NCBI GenBank assembly: GCA_030657355.1
Contig: CP131056.1
Coordinates: 3,244,501-3,308,500 of the forward strand
Length of the DNA stretch: 64,000 nt
From: Radicibacter daui
GTDB taxonomy: Bacteria; Pseudomonadota; Alphaproteobacteria; Radicibacterales; Radicibacteraceae
Reading direction: 5' to 3'
The notes under the pieces: generated by a model
What the model was told of the DNA's origin: nothing
Databases searched by the model: none
The model's input: the letters and a program-made list of their open reading frames with translations, nothing else
Program-made: the position numbers and the translations under genes
Part shown: piece after piece, positions 27,023 through 35,522 of the stretch
How positions within the stretch are numbered: position 1 is the stretch's first letter
Layout: every line of letters begins with the position of its first letter

Positions 27023-27928
27023 ATGGACCGGCTGACCAGCCTGACCGTGTTTGCCCGGGTGGTGGAAACCGGCGGCTTTTCCGCGGCGGCCCGCCGTCTC
27101 AACATGTCAACGACGATGGTCAGCAACCATGTCGCCACGCTTGAGGAGCATCTGGGCGCGCGCCTGCTGAACCGTACGACCCGCAAGGTCAGCCTCACCG
27201 AGGTCGGCAAGGCTTATTACGAACGCACAACACAGATCCTTGCCGATCTGGAAGACGCCGACCGCATCGCCCATTCCCTGCAAACGACACCGCGCGGCAC
27301 GCTCCGCCTCTATGCCGGCGGTGCCCTCGTGCGCTTCATCTCCCCCATCATCACCGAGTATCTGGCCACCTATCCGGACGTTACCATCGACATGCAGTTC
27401 GGCGAACGTCCGGTCGACCTCGTTGAGGAAGGGATAGATCTCGCGATCCGTACGTCCCTGCCCCCGGACTCAAGCCTCATCGTCCGGCATCTGGTGAGCT
27501 GGCGGCACATCCTCGTCTGCTCGCATGACTATCTGGCAAAACACGGGGCGCCGCGGCATCCGGGCGAGCTGGCACGCCACAATTGCCTGCGTTATCCCTT
27601 CTACCCTTTCGGCGACGAATGGCACTTCGTGGCGCCGGATGGCACCACCGTCACCGGCCGTGTCAGCGGCAATCTCCTGACCAACAGTGCAGAAACCCTG
27701 CGCCAGGCCTGCCTTGCCGGCAGCGGCCTGTTTCTCGCGCCCAGCTTTGTGGTGGGCGATGATGTAAGGGCCGGCCGGGTGGTCCGACTCATGGAGGATT
27801 ATGAGCCCGTCGAATTCACTATCAATGCCGTCTACCCCCACCGGCTGCATCTCTCCAGCAAGGTGCGCAGTTTCATCGACCTGCTGGCCGAAGGCTTCGC
27901 CCGCCATCGCCACGCAATGAATTCATAA
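27023..27928 (+). CDS. LysR family regulator, divergent from the EmrAB-like pump
   Basis: 301 residues: helix-turn-helix MDRLTSLTVFARVVETGGFSAAARRLNMSTTMVSNHVATLEEHLGARLLNRTTRKVSLTEVG, characteristic of the CrgA/AaeR/DsdC-like large LysR subgroup, then an effector domain with LRLYAGGALVRFISPIITEYLATYPDVTIDMQFGERPVDLVEEGIDLAIR. Such regulators placed back to back with RND or MFS pumps usually activate them upon binding an aromatic or hydrophobic compound. GGGGAG precedes ATG 27023. Confidence 0.93.
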   Translation: MDRLTSLTVFARVVETGGFSAAARRLNMSTTMVSNHVATLEEHLGARLLNRTTRKVSLTEVGKAYYERTTQILADLEDADRIAHSLQTTPRGTLRLYAGGALVRFISPIITEYLATYPDVTIDMQFGERPVDLVEEGIDLAIRTSLPPDSSLIVRHLVSWRHILVCSHDYLAKHGAPRHPGELARHNCLRYPFYPFGDEWHFVAPDGTTVTGRVSGNLLTNSAETLRQACLAGSGLFLAPSFVVGDDVRAGRVVRLMEDYEPVEFTINAVYPHRLHLSSKVRSFIDLLAEGFARHRHAMNS

Positions 27929-27985
27929 GGTTACCGGGACAGGCAGAACGGGAACCGGTTCGCCCTGGATCAGTTCGCATTCTTA

Positions 27986-28008
27986 TTGATGTATTTTCAT
28001 TGCATCTT
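27986..28008. promoter_or_regulatory. Candidate NsrR operator 1 upstream of hmp
   Basis: A 23-bp imperfect palindrome with left half TTGATGTATTT and right half CATTGCATCTT, very close to the 11-1-11 NsrR consensus (AAGATGYATTT-N-AAATRCATCTT). It lies about 157 bases before the hmp start codon. Confidence 0.75.
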
Positions 28009-28022
28009 TTATCCAATCACAA

Positions 28023-28045
28023 TAGATGCATCGTTGATGCATGTT
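28023..28045. promoter_or_regulatory. Candidate NsrR operator 2 upstream of hmp
   Basis: TAGATGCATC-GTT-GATGCATGTT: two GATGCAT half-sites around a 3-base centre, just 14 bases beyond the first palindrome. Each half matches the GATGCAT core of NsrR half-sites, though the spacing differs from the consensus. Confidence 0.5.
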
Positions 28046-28164
28046 TTAGCATATCTGCTGCCGACTTCCCTGAAGCCGCATGCATCCAGCCCGCCGCTGC
28101 CCGCGAGGCATCTGGCGGCAACCAACCGGATCCTGCAGTCACCCAAGGGGAGCTAGAGTTTCAA

Positions 28165-29379
28165 ATGACCACGTCGCTGAGCCCGCAAACCATCGCCATC
28201 GTCAAGGCATGCGTACCGGCCCTTGCCGATCACGGGCCGACCATCACTGCCACCATGTATCGCCGCCTGTTTGAGGACGCCCATATCCGCGCCCTTTTCA
28301 ACGACGGACATCATGGCGATGGCGGCACCCAGGTGCAGGCGCTGGCAGGCGCCATCCTTGCCTATGCCCGCAACATCGAAAATCCGGGCGTTCTGATGGG
28401 TGCGCTGGAGCGCATTGCCCAGAAGCATATCGGCTACCACATCCTGCCGGAACATTACCCTTACGTGGCAGCCGCCTTGCTCGGCGCCATCAAGGAAGTG
28501 CTCGGAGAAGCCGCCACCGATGAGGTGCTGGCAGCTTGGGGCGAGGCCTACTGGTTCCTTGCCCATATCCTGATGGGCCGGGAGCAGGTGATCCGCGACA
28601 CCATCATCGCCCGTGACGGCGGCTGGGAAGGCTGGCGCGATTTCGCGGTGGTGGCCAAGGTGCCGGAAAGCAGCACCATCACCTCCTTCGTGCTGCGGCC
28701 TGCCGATGGCGGCAAGGTGCTGCGCCACCGCGCCGGCCAGTATCTGACCTTCAGCTTCGAGGTTCCTGGCGCCGCGCAGCCCCTCAAGCGCAACTACTCC
28801 ATCTCCTGCGCCCCGAACGGCGAAACCTACCGCATCTCCGTGAAGCGGGAAGCGCACGGCGCCGCCTCACGGTTCCTGCATGACCTGGTCGAGGTTGGCA
28901 GCACGCTCAAGGCCACTCCCCCGGCCGGTGACTTCCACCTCGCCGACGAGCCGCTGCGTCCGGTGGTGCTGCTGAGCGGCGGTGTGGGCCTGACCCCCAT
29001 GGTCAGCATGATCGAGACCATTGCGGCCCGGCATCCCGAGCTGGAAGCCCACTTCATCCACGGCACGCTCGGCAGCCATACCCATGCCATGGACAAACAT
29101 GTGCGCAGCCTTGCCGCCAGCCGCCCCGGCCTCTCGGTTGCCACCTTCTACAGCGAACCCGCAGAGGGCGACCGGGCGGGCGAGACCCATGATGTTGACG
29201 GCTTCATTACCGCCGGCTGGCTTGCCGCCAACACGCCAGTGGCCAATGCCGACTACTTCCTCTGCGGCCCGCGCCCATTCCTGAAGGCCATGGTGCCAGC
29301 GCTTGCCAGCGTCGGCGTGGCCGCGGATCGCATTCACTATGAGTTCTTCGGTCCGGCAGACGAGGTGATCGCCGCCTGA
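28165..29379 (+). CDS. hmp: Flavohemoprotein, nitric oxide dioxygenase
   Basis: 404 residues, normal for Hmp. Globin domain 1-140 with distal Tyr (ATMYRRLF) and proximal His (IAQKHIGYHILPEHYPYV), then the FAD domain with RNYSISCAPNGETYRISVKRE and the NAD domain with LLSGGVGLTPMVSMIE and CGPRPFLKAMV. It converts NO and O2 to nitrate at the cost of NADH. ATG 28165 follows AAGGGGAG; the open frame reaches back to 28000, but that would place the operators inside the gene. The upstream NsrR-like palindromes and the nsrR gene 5.4 kb away point to NO-induced expression. Confidence 0.96.
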   Translation: MTTSLSPQTIAIVKACVPALADHGPTITATMYRRLFEDAHIRALFNDGHHGDGGTQVQALAGAILAYARNIENPGVLMGALERIAQKHIGYHILPEHYPYVAAALLGAIKEVLGEAATDEVLAAWGEAYWFLAHILMGREQVIRDTIIARDGGWEGWRDFAVVAKVPESSTITSFVLRPADGGKVLRHRAGQYLTFSFEVPGAAQPLKRNYSISCAPNGETYRISVKREAHGAASRFLHDLVEVGSTLKATPPAGDFHLADEPLRPVVLLSGGVGLTPMVSMIETIAARHPELEAHFIHGTLGSHTHAMDKHVRSLAASRPGLSVATFYSEPAEGDRAGETHDVDGFITAGWLAANTPVANADYFLCGPRPFLKAMVPALASVGVAADRIHYEFFGPADEVIAA

Positions 29380-29427
29380 GGCCGGGAAATCATGCCCGGT
29401 TCTTCGAGAAGAGGAAGCCGGACATGA

Positions 29428-29465
29428 AAAACCCCCGCGAGACGGGCGCCTCGCGGGGGTTTTCT
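29428..29465. terminator. Bidirectional Rho-independent terminator
   Basis: AAAACCCCCGCGAG pairs with CTCGCGGGGGTTTT over 14 bp with an 8-base loop, between the convergent hmp and GT39 genes. Confidence 0.92.
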
Positions 29466-29475
29466 ATTCCGCCCT

Positions 29476-30891
29476 TCAGTTGCCGAAAGCTTCGGAACAG
29501 TCGAAGGCTCCCATGCGGCCGCTGCGATAGGGAATATCCAGCAGGTCCTTGCAGCCCAGCGTTTCTTTCTTGTCGCGGTAGCGGATGATCGCAAGGCCGC
29601 CGGGATGTTCCTGCAACCAGCCTTTCAGCTGATTGGCGGGCACATCCTCAAGCGGGATTTCCAGCCGTCCAATGAAGCCGAACTCGGCATTGTAGTTGCT
29701 CACATAAGCCCAGGGCCGATCGTGATGCTCATGGATGAACTCCGCCAGCGGCTCCATCTTGTAGCGGTGCAGCAGCAGGTGCTTGGCGGCTCCCTGGCCA
29801 ACGATGATCAGCGCGCCCATGGCAAGGGCCGTGATTACCAGCGTGCGGGTGGAGAGGCGCCCTAGGCACAGGGTCACGAAGATCGCCGCGCCCGGAACCA
29901 GTGGCAGCAGATAGTGGGGCTGTTTGCCGCTGATGAAGGTGAAGGCAAAGAACACCGGCACGATCCAGACGGCCAGAAACCGCGTCCCTTCCCCAAGGGC
30001 GGGGTCGTTCCAGGTTGTCCGGAGCGTGGTCGAAAAATTCCGCCACAGCTGGGGGAAGAAGATCCACGGGAGAAGCATGACCGGCAGGAGCTGCAGGTAG
30101 AACCAGATCGGACGGACATGCGCCGCCTGGAAATTGCCGGTGATGCGACCGGCCGTCTGGTTCCACAGCAGCCAGAAGGCAAAACCGCTGCTGGACTCGC
30201 GCAGGACCGGAATGAGCCAGAGCAGGATCGGTAGCAGCGAGATCAGCACCGCAGAGAGGCAGGACAGATACCAGCCCCTGAGATTGTCGAACTCGCGCGA
30301 CCAGACCGGTGCACAGAGCAGCGGGAACCCGACATAGAGATAGGCCACCGGCCCCTTGGCGAGCACGCCGATGCCGAGCAGCAGCCCCAGCAGCCACACA
30401 AAGCGCGGGCGCCGGTCATGCCGGTATTTGTGGAGGGTGATGAGACAGCCGAGCACGATGAGTGCCACCAGCATGTCGAACATCATGAGCGTGCCATAGA
30501 CCAGCACCGGCACACTGGCGATGGTCACCGCCCACACCCGCTCCGGGCGGGCGAAGGTGTCCGGATAAAGCTGCCGGGCAAGAATGCCGGTCAGATAGAT
30601 GACGCCGGCGGAAACCAGCCCGACCGGCACCAGAGCCGCCCAGCGCGACACGCCAAAGACCGCCCAGGACAGGTTGATGAGCCAGAACAGCAAGGGCGGT
30701 TTGTGACTATAGGGCTGGAAATTCATCGTCAGCGGGTCGAACCAGCCCTGCTTCAGATGCATCTCCCAGGCGACGCTCATGTAGCGTGTCTCGTCGATCG
30801 GCAGCAGGGGCCTGAAGGCCAGCGCCGCAGCACAGAAGACGAGCATGGCGACGAGGGGCACAAGGCCCCTCAGCGCTTTGTTATCCAGCAT
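29476..30891 (-). CDS. GT39-type lipid A glycosyltransferase (ArnT/RgtA-like membrane protein)
   Basis: 471 residues, about 11-12 helices. The N-terminal periplasmic loop DETRYMSVAWEMHLKQGWFDPLTMNFQPYSHKPPLLFWLINLSW has the catalytic-type acidic residue and the YxHKPPLxFW motif of PMT/ArnT transferases; WLLGLLLGIGVLAKGPVAYLYVGFPLL is the second hallmark. Such enzymes take a sugar from a polyprenyl-phosphate donor and add it to lipid A in the periplasmic leaflet. The neighbouring GT2 and LAB_N genes would make and flip the donor. By comparison with rhizobial RgtA-F the sugar may be galacturonate, but it could be another. Confidence 0.88.
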   Translation of the reverse strand: MLDNKALRGLVPLVAMLVFCAAALAFRPLLPIDETRYMSVAWEMHLKQGWFDPLTMNFQPYSHKPPLLFWLINLSWAVFGVSRWAALVPVGLVSAGVIYLTGILARQLYPDTFARPERVWAVTIASVPVLVYGTLMMFDMLVALIVLGCLITLHKYRHDRRPRFVWLLGLLLGIGVLAKGPVAYLYVGFPLLCAPVWSREFDNLRGWYLSCLSAVLISLLPILLWLIPVLRESSSGFAFWLLWNQTAGRITGNFQAAHVRPIWFYLQLLPVMLLPWIFFPQLWRNFSTTLRTTWNDPALGEGTRFLAVWIVPVFFAFTFISGKQPHYLLPLVPGAAIFVTLCLGRLSTRTLVITALAMGALIIVGQGAAKHLLLHRYKMEPLAEFIHEHHDRPWAYVSNYNAEFGFIGRLEIPLEDVPANQLKGWLQEHPGGLAIIRYRDKKETLGCKDLLDIPYRSGRMGAFDCSEAFGN

Positions 30892-30906
30892 GAAAACTCC
30901 GGAAGG

Positions 30907-31194
30907 TCAGGCCGGGGTGGCCGGGGACTTGCGGCGGATGAAGTAGAGATTGCGGGCGTAGATCAGCAGACCCGCCCCCTGCCCCATGATGAAAACGGGG
31001 TCCTGGCGCCAGAGCGCATAAAGGAACAGCACGAGCCCGCCGCCGAGGCTGAAATACCAGAAGGCATTCGGCACCACGCTGCGCCCGGCCTTTTCGGAAG
31101 CCAGCCACTGCACGAGGAAACGCATGAAAAAAAGCGTCTGACCGACAAAGCCAATGATGATGCCGAGGGTCGCCGCAGAGAGGGAGAGGAACAT
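30907..31194 (-). CDS. Lipid A biosynthesis N-terminal (LAB_N) domain protein
   Basis: 95 residues with three helices; IIIGFVGQTLFFMRFLVQWLASEKAGRSVVPNAFWYFSLGGGLVLFLYALWRQDPVFIMGQGAGLLIYARNLYFI is a complete LAB_N domain. Free-standing LAB_N proteins such as RgtF occur beside dolichol-phosphate-mannose-synthase-like GT2 enzymes and are thought to help move or present the polyprenyl-phosphate sugar. Placed between the GT2 and GT39 genes with gaps of 12 and 15 bases. Confidence 0.92.
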   Translation of the reverse strand: MFLSLSAATLGIIIGFVGQTLFFMRFLVQWLASEKAGRSVVPNAFWYFSLGGGLVLFLYALWRQDPVFIMGQGAGLLIYARNLYFIRRKSPATPA

Positions 31195-31206
31195 CGATCC
31201 TGGCCT

Positions 31207-31932
31207 TCAGTTCAGATCTTCGGAGACTTGCGGGAAGGCGAAGGGCCGCTTCTGCAGCCAGAGCACGCCCAGAAGATCGGAGATGCCAACAATCGCACGG
31301 CCCCAGGTGCCGTATTTGGAAACACCGCGCGTACGCGGACGGTGGGAGACATCGACATGCACGATCCTCACCTGCTCGCGCATCATCAGCGCCGGCAGGA
31401 AACGATGCATGTGATCGAAGTACGGCAGAGCCAGATAGTCCTTGCGGCGGAACATCTTGAGCGAGCAGCCGGTGTCGCGGGTGTTGTCCTGCAGCAGCGC
31501 CGAGCGCAGCTTGTTGGCAAAACGCGAGGAAAGACGGCGCACGAAGCTGTCGTTGCGCACCTTGCGCTGGCCAGCCACCATCACGCCCGTGCTGTTGGTC
31601 TCCGCCGCGCGATAAGCTTCATAAACCAGCGCGATATCTGCCGGATCATTCTGCCCGTCGCCATCCAGCGTCACGATGATGTCGTTGCCGGCAGCGCGCA
31701 CGCCCGTCCACAGACCGGCGGACTGGCCGCTGCGCTTGCTGTGCTGAAGCACCCGCAGAGCCGAATACTGGGACTTCAGCGCCCGCAGCAACTCGCCGGT
31801 GCCATCGGTGCTGCCATCATCGACATAGATGATCTCGCTGACGGGAACCTTGCGCGCCACGGCGCTGATTTCCTCGAGAAGCGGAGCAACATTGTCCTTT
31901 TCATTCAGGACAGGAACGACAACTGAAATCAC
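31207..31932 (-). CDS. GT2 polyprenyl-phosphate glycosyltransferase (RgtE/DPM1-like)
   Basis: About 241 residues from GTG 31932, which starts right at VISVVVPVLNEKDNVAPLLEEI, with AGGG nine bases before. The frame stays open to 32121, but that part overlaps the kinase gene and lacks similarity. Conserved GT2 features: IIYVDDGSTDGT, VTLDGDGQNDPADI (DxD metal site), DTGCSLKMFRR and HRPRTRGVSKYGTWGRA. It has no large C-terminal membrane part, so it is of the DPM1/RgtE kind that loads a sugar on a polyprenyl phosphate at the cytoplasmic face. Confidence 0.88.
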   Translation of the reverse strand: MISVVVPVLNEKDNVAPLLEEISAVARKVPVSEIIYVDDGSTDGTGELLRALKSQYSALRVLQHSKRSGQSAGLWTGVRAAGNDIIVTLDGDGQNDPADIALVYEAYRAAETNSTGVMVAGQRKVRNDSFVRRLSSRFANKLRSALLQDNTRDTGCSLKMFRRKDYLALPYFDHMHRFLPALMMREQVRIVHVDVSHRPRTRGVSKYGTWGRAIVGISDLLGVLWLQKRPFAFPQVSEDLN

Positions 31933-32026
31933 GGGCTCGTACCCTATAAGGTGGCGGCTGATCGTCTGATGAGCGGTTTCGCACCGCCTTCGACCGCGAC
32001 CATGGGAAACGAAACTTAAGACAGAC

Positions 32027-33364
32027 TTAAGAAACGCCCGGCCAGTGCAATTTTTGAAGGGTAAGAACGAAGCGCGTCCCCACCCCCCGATTGCCACCCA
32101 GCACCTCGATCCCGATGTCATGCAGGTCGGCGATGGCCTTCACGATGGAGAGGCCGAGCCCGGAACCCGAAGCCTCACTGCGGCCGATGCGAAAGAAACG
32201 GTCGAAAATGCGCAACCGGTCCTTCTCCGCAATGCCGATGCCGGTGTCGTTCACTTCCACGACAATCGTCTCTCCGGCATCGTGGGCGGACACCTCGACC
32301 CTTCCCTGCCCCGGCGTATAAAGGATGGCGTTGTTGACGAGGTTGCCGAACAACGTACCGAGCTGTTCAGCACTCCCGCGCACGCGCAAAGACCCAGGCG
32401 AAACGAGACTGAGGCTGATCTCCCGCGCTTCGGCCAACGGCCGGAGATGGTCGATACAATCCGCCAGCACATGGCCAAGATCGACGGGTTCGAAAGGCCG
32501 GCTCAGTGTCTCGGGCTCCTGACGTGCCAGCTCCAGTAACTGATCGGTAAGGCGGCCAAGCCGGGCCACCGCTTTTTCAAGGCCGGCCTGCGCATCCTTG
32601 CGCTCCTCCTCATTTCCAGCCCGGCGCAGGATATCCAGCTGCAATTGCACGGCCGTCAGGGGCGTGCGCAGCTCATGCGCCGCGTCGGCCGTGAAGTGGC
32701 GCTGGCTCTGAAAGGCAGCCCGCAGCCGGGCCAGTAGCTCATTGACCGGATCGACCAGCGGCAGCACTTCTACCGGCACGCCGCGCCGGCTGATCGGCTC
32801 GAGATAACTCGCCGAGCGCCGTTCGATCAGGCGGGAAACTCGGCTCAGCGCCGAAAACCCATATGTCAGCGACAGCCAGATAAGTACCGCCAGAATGGGA
32901 AACTGGATGAGGATCGGCCAGAGCAGCACATTGTAGATCTCGCGGATCACCCCGTGCCGCTTGTGCAGGTTCTGGGCAATCTGGATGACACCGCGCGGCG
33001 TGGTAAGCCGGTAAAAGTTCCAGCGCTGGCGGTTGAAGTAGGTGTAGCTGGAGCCATCAGCCGCCTGCATCGGGAATTTGACCGAAGCGTGCGACGAATA
33101 AGCCAGCGTGTCGCCACGCCAGATCTGGATCAGGAACTCGTCCTCTCCGGTAAAGCGGCCTCGCTTCGGCAGGGCATCGTTGAGATTCAGCTCATCATTG
33201 ATACCGGTGCGGGCGATGGCGAGGGCAACCTGCTCCATGGTCTGGTCATAGAGCTCGTCCATCTCGCGGCGCACGCTGAAGAACATCGCTACCGCCAGAA
33301 TAACGATGACGATGGCGAGCACCGACAGGATGGAGCCGAGCAGCCGGCGCCGGATCGAGATCAT
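32027..33364 (-). CDS. Sensor histidine kinase (PmrB/QseC-like)
   Basis: 445 residues: first helix 10-30, periplasmic domain ~31-145 (FLIQIWRGDTLAYSSHASVKFPMQAADG), second helix ~150-172, HAMP-like linker, dimerisation box RHFTADAAHELRTPLTAVQLQLDIL (phospho-His), and ATPase boxes LFGNLVNNAILYTP, VNDTGIGI and SGLGLSIVKAIADLH. The architecture and periplasmic block are those of QseC/PmrB kinases, which react to cationic peptides, metals or pH. It overlaps the upstream response regulator by four bases and is followed by the lipid A sugar genes, so it likely controls them. Confidence 0.95.
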   Translation of the reverse strand: MISIRRRLLGSILSVLAIVIVILAVAMFFSVRREMDELYDQTMEQVALAIARTGINDELNLNDALPKRGRFTGEDEFLIQIWRGDTLAYSSHASVKFPMQAADGSSYTYFNRQRWNFYRLTTPRGVIQIAQNLHKRHGVIREIYNVLLWPILIQFPILAVLIWLSLTYGFSALSRVSRLIERRSASYLEPISRRGVPVEVLPLVDPVNELLARLRAAFQSQRHFTADAAHELRTPLTAVQLQLDILRRAGNEEERKDAQAGLEKAVARLGRLTDQLLELARQEPETLSRPFEPVDLGHVLADCIDHLRPLAEAREISLSLVSPGSLRVRGSAEQLGTLFGNLVNNAILYTPGQGRVEVSAHDAGETIVVEVNDTGIGIAEKDRLRIFDRFFRIGRSEASGSGLGLSIVKAIADLHDIGIEVLGGNRGVGTRFVLTLQKLHWPGVS

Positions 33365-34029
33365 GTCTCCTCCGCGAGGCGGTAACCGACATTGCGGATG
33401 TTGCGGATGATATCGCTGCCCAGTTTCTTGCGCAGCTGGTGGATATGCACCTCGATAGCGTTGCTCGCCACTTCCTCGTTCCAGCCATAGACGCTGTCTT
33501 CAAGCTGGGACTTGGAGAGCACGGCTCCCGGCGCCTTGACGAAGGCATACATCAGCGCGAATTCGCGGCCGGAGAGCGCCACCTTGTGCCCGTTATAGAG
33601 CACCTCATGCGTGCGCTGGTTGAGCGCCAGATTGCCATGGCGCAGCCACAGCCCATCGGCAGCCTGCCCGGCCTGCCGGCGCAGCAGCGTGCGGATGCGC
33701 GCTTCCAGCTCCTCCAGCGCAAAAGGCTTCAGCAGATAATCATCCGCCCCGGCATCAAGCCCCGCCACCCGGTCGGAGACGGCATCGCGCGCCGTCAGGA
33801 TCAGCACCGGCACCGCATTGCCGTGCTGGCGCAGTTCTGCCAGCAGCTCCAGCCCCGGCCGGTCGGGCAGGCCAAGATCGAGGATGACGAGTTCGTAGCT
33901 CTCATCGCGCAACGTTGCCGAGGCCGTCTCGCCGTCCCGCGCCCAGTTGACCGAAAAGCCGCTCTGGCGCAGCGCCTTCTGCAGGCCCTCGCCGATCAGC
34001 TCGTCATCTTCCACCAGCAACAGGCGCAT
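33361..34029 (-). CDS. OmpR-family response regulator (PmrA/QseB-like)
   Basis: 222 residues from ATG 34029 (MRLLLVEDDELIGEGLQKALRQ). Receiver domain with phospho-Asp in VILDLGLPDRPGLELL, Thr in ILTARD and Lys in LKPFALEEL; DNA-binding winged helix from ~125 (VALSGREFALMYAFVKAPGAVLSKSQLEDSVYGWNEEVASNAIEVHIHQLRKKLGSDIIRNIRNVGYRL). It is the first gene of a five-gene unit (regulator, kinase, GT2, LAB_N, GT39), 23 bases downstream of aroA. Confidence 0.95.
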   Translation of the reverse strand: MRLLLVEDDELIGEGLQKALRQSGFSVNWARDGETASATLRDESYELVILDLGLPDRPGLELLAELRQHGNAVPVLILTARDAVSDRVAGLDAGADDYLLKPFALEELEARIRTLLRRQAGQAADGLWLRHGNLALNQRTHEVLYNGHKVALSGREFALMYAFVKAPGAVLSKSQLEDSVYGWNEEVASNAIEVHIHQLRKKLGSDIIRNIRNVGYRLAEET

Positions 34030-34052
34030 GACTGCCCGCCCTCCCCGAGCCC

Positions 34053-35315
34053 TCAGGCGTACTGCACGCCCAGCGAGGCCAGTTCGTCCCAGTAGGCCGG
34101 ATAGGTCTTGGCGACGCAACCGGGGTCAAGAATGGTAATGCCGCCGATCATCAGCCCGGCGAGCGCAAAGCTCATGGCGATGCGGTGATCGGCATAGGTT
34201 TCGATCCGCGTCGGCAGCGTCTGGCCGGCCAGTGCCGGATCGGAGGAGACGATCAGGTCGTCGCCTTCCTCATGGGCAAGGCCGGGCCGGATACGCGCCA
34301 GTTCCGTGGAAAGTGCCGCCACCCGGTCGCATTCCTTGACGCGCAGATTGGCAATGCCGGTAAAGCGCACCGGCGTGTTGTTGAAGGCGGCCAGCACGGC
34401 AAGCGTCGGCACTGCGTCCTGCATCTGGGAGCCATCGATGACGGCCGGCAGGTGCGGAAAGGCGGAGATGAGCTTGTAGGCCCGCGCATCCGGCTGGGTA
34501 AAGGCATCGGCCGGCGTGCCGAGATCGATGGCACCGCCGGTCAGCACCTGCGCCGCCCAAAGGTAGGTGGCGGCGGAGGCATCCGGCTCGATTACAAAAT
34601 CGGTGGCCTTGTAGCCGGTCGGCTCGATGCGCCAGCTGCCCGCACCGGAGACGGCCACCCGGGCGCCGAAGGCTTCCATGGCCGCAATCGTAAGGTCCAC
34701 ATAACCGCGCGCGCCGATATCCGCACCGGTCAGCACCACCTCGACGGGGGCTGCCGCGCAGGCGCCCGCCATCAGCAGGGCCGAGACATACTGGCTGGAA
34801 AGCCCGCCATCGATCTCCACCCGGCCACCCGGAAAACCGCCTTTGCCGGTAATCGTCACCGGCGGGCAGCCGGTGGGTGCGGCTGCGTCGACACCGAGCG
34901 TGGTGAGGGCAGCCACCAGCGGCGCGATGGGGCGCTTGTGCATATGCTCGTCGCCATCCACCACCACCTCGCCATGCACCATGGCGGCAGCGGCGGTCAG
35001 GAAGCGGGTGGCAGTGCCGGCATTACCAAGGAACAGCGGCTTGCCCGGTGCAGCCAGATGGCCGGTGCCGGTCACGACAAAAGTGGTGTCATCCGGCTCT
35101 TCAACCGTCACGCCCATGTCGCGCAAGGCAGCGGCCATATAGCGGGTATCGTCGCTCTTGAGCGCGCCGGTCAGGCGGCTGGTGCCTTCGGCAAGTGCTG
35201 CCAGCAGCAGGACGCGGTTGGTAATGGATTTGGACCCCGGAGGCGCAACACGCCCCACCAGCGGACGGCCGGGCGGCACAATCGTCTTTTCGGTCTCGCG
35301 CATGGCAGTGGCCAT
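34053..35315 (-). CDS. aroA: 3-phosphoshikimate 1-carboxyvinyltransferase (EPSP synthase)
   Basis: 420 residues from ATG 35315 (AAGGGA nine bases before; a TTG at 35333 is the alternative). PPGSKSITNRVLLLAALAEGTS holds the shikimate-phosphate and PEP Lys, LFLGNAGTATRFLTAAAA is the PEP-site signature, and VKECDRVAALSTEL and ETYADHRIAMSFALAGLM are the C-terminal signature blocks. It catalyses the sixth step of the shikimate pathway. No other aro gene is nearby; it lies upstream of the two-component genes on the same strand and may be read through into them. Confidence 0.96.
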   Translation of the reverse strand: MATAMRETEKTIVPPGRPLVGRVAPPGSKSITNRVLLLAALAEGTSRLTGALKSDDTRYMAAALRDMGVTVEEPDDTTFVVTGTGHLAAPGKPLFLGNAGTATRFLTAAAAMVHGEVVVDGDEHMHKRPIAPLVAALTTLGVDAAAPTGCPPVTITGKGGFPGGRVEIDGGLSSQYVSALLMAGACAAAPVEVVLTGADIGARGYVDLTIAAMEAFGARVAVSGAGSWRIEPTGYKATDFVIEPDASAATYLWAAQVLTGGAIDLGTPADAFTQPDARAYKLISAFPHLPAVIDGSQMQDAVPTLAVLAAFNNTPVRFTGIANLRVKECDRVAALSTELARIRPGLAHEEGDDLIVSSDPALAGQTLPTRIETYADHRIAMSFALAGLMIGGITILDPGCVAKTYPAYWDELASLGVQYA

Positions 35316-35451
35316 CGGGTCGGGTCCCTTCAATCCCGGCCGCGCCTGCCAGGCACGGCCAGTTGATCGTTGATGCCTGCCGGCAACTGGCTAGCGGCAG
35401 TGCCCTGCTTATCCCCAATCGCAAGACGACACGCAAGGGTACGGCAGGGGC

Positions 35452-35497
35452 TTGACTCCCACTTGTACCGATTGGTATTTATCGTACCGTTCGGTAC
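35452..35497 (+). promoter_or_regulatory. Promoter with two TetR-type operators ahead of DUF1348-tetR
   Basis: TTGACT at 35452-35457 and TATTTA at 35476-35481 form a plausible promoter with an 18-base spacer. Two palindromes of the form GTACCG-N2/3-GGTA(C/T) overlap and follow it: 35465-35478 (GTACCGATTGGTAT) and 35484-35497 (GTACCGTTCGGTAC), 19 bases apart. A repressor bound there would block the promoter; the obvious candidate is the TetR encoded in the same operon. Confidence 0.75.
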
Positions 35498-35522
35498 AAA
35501 TACTTTTCCCATGGAGCCCGTG

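Noticed and set aside
28000-28164. N-terminal extension of Hmp by 55 residues
   Set aside because: It would run through both NsrR-like palindromes; Hmp proteins begin at the globin domain, matching ATG 28165.
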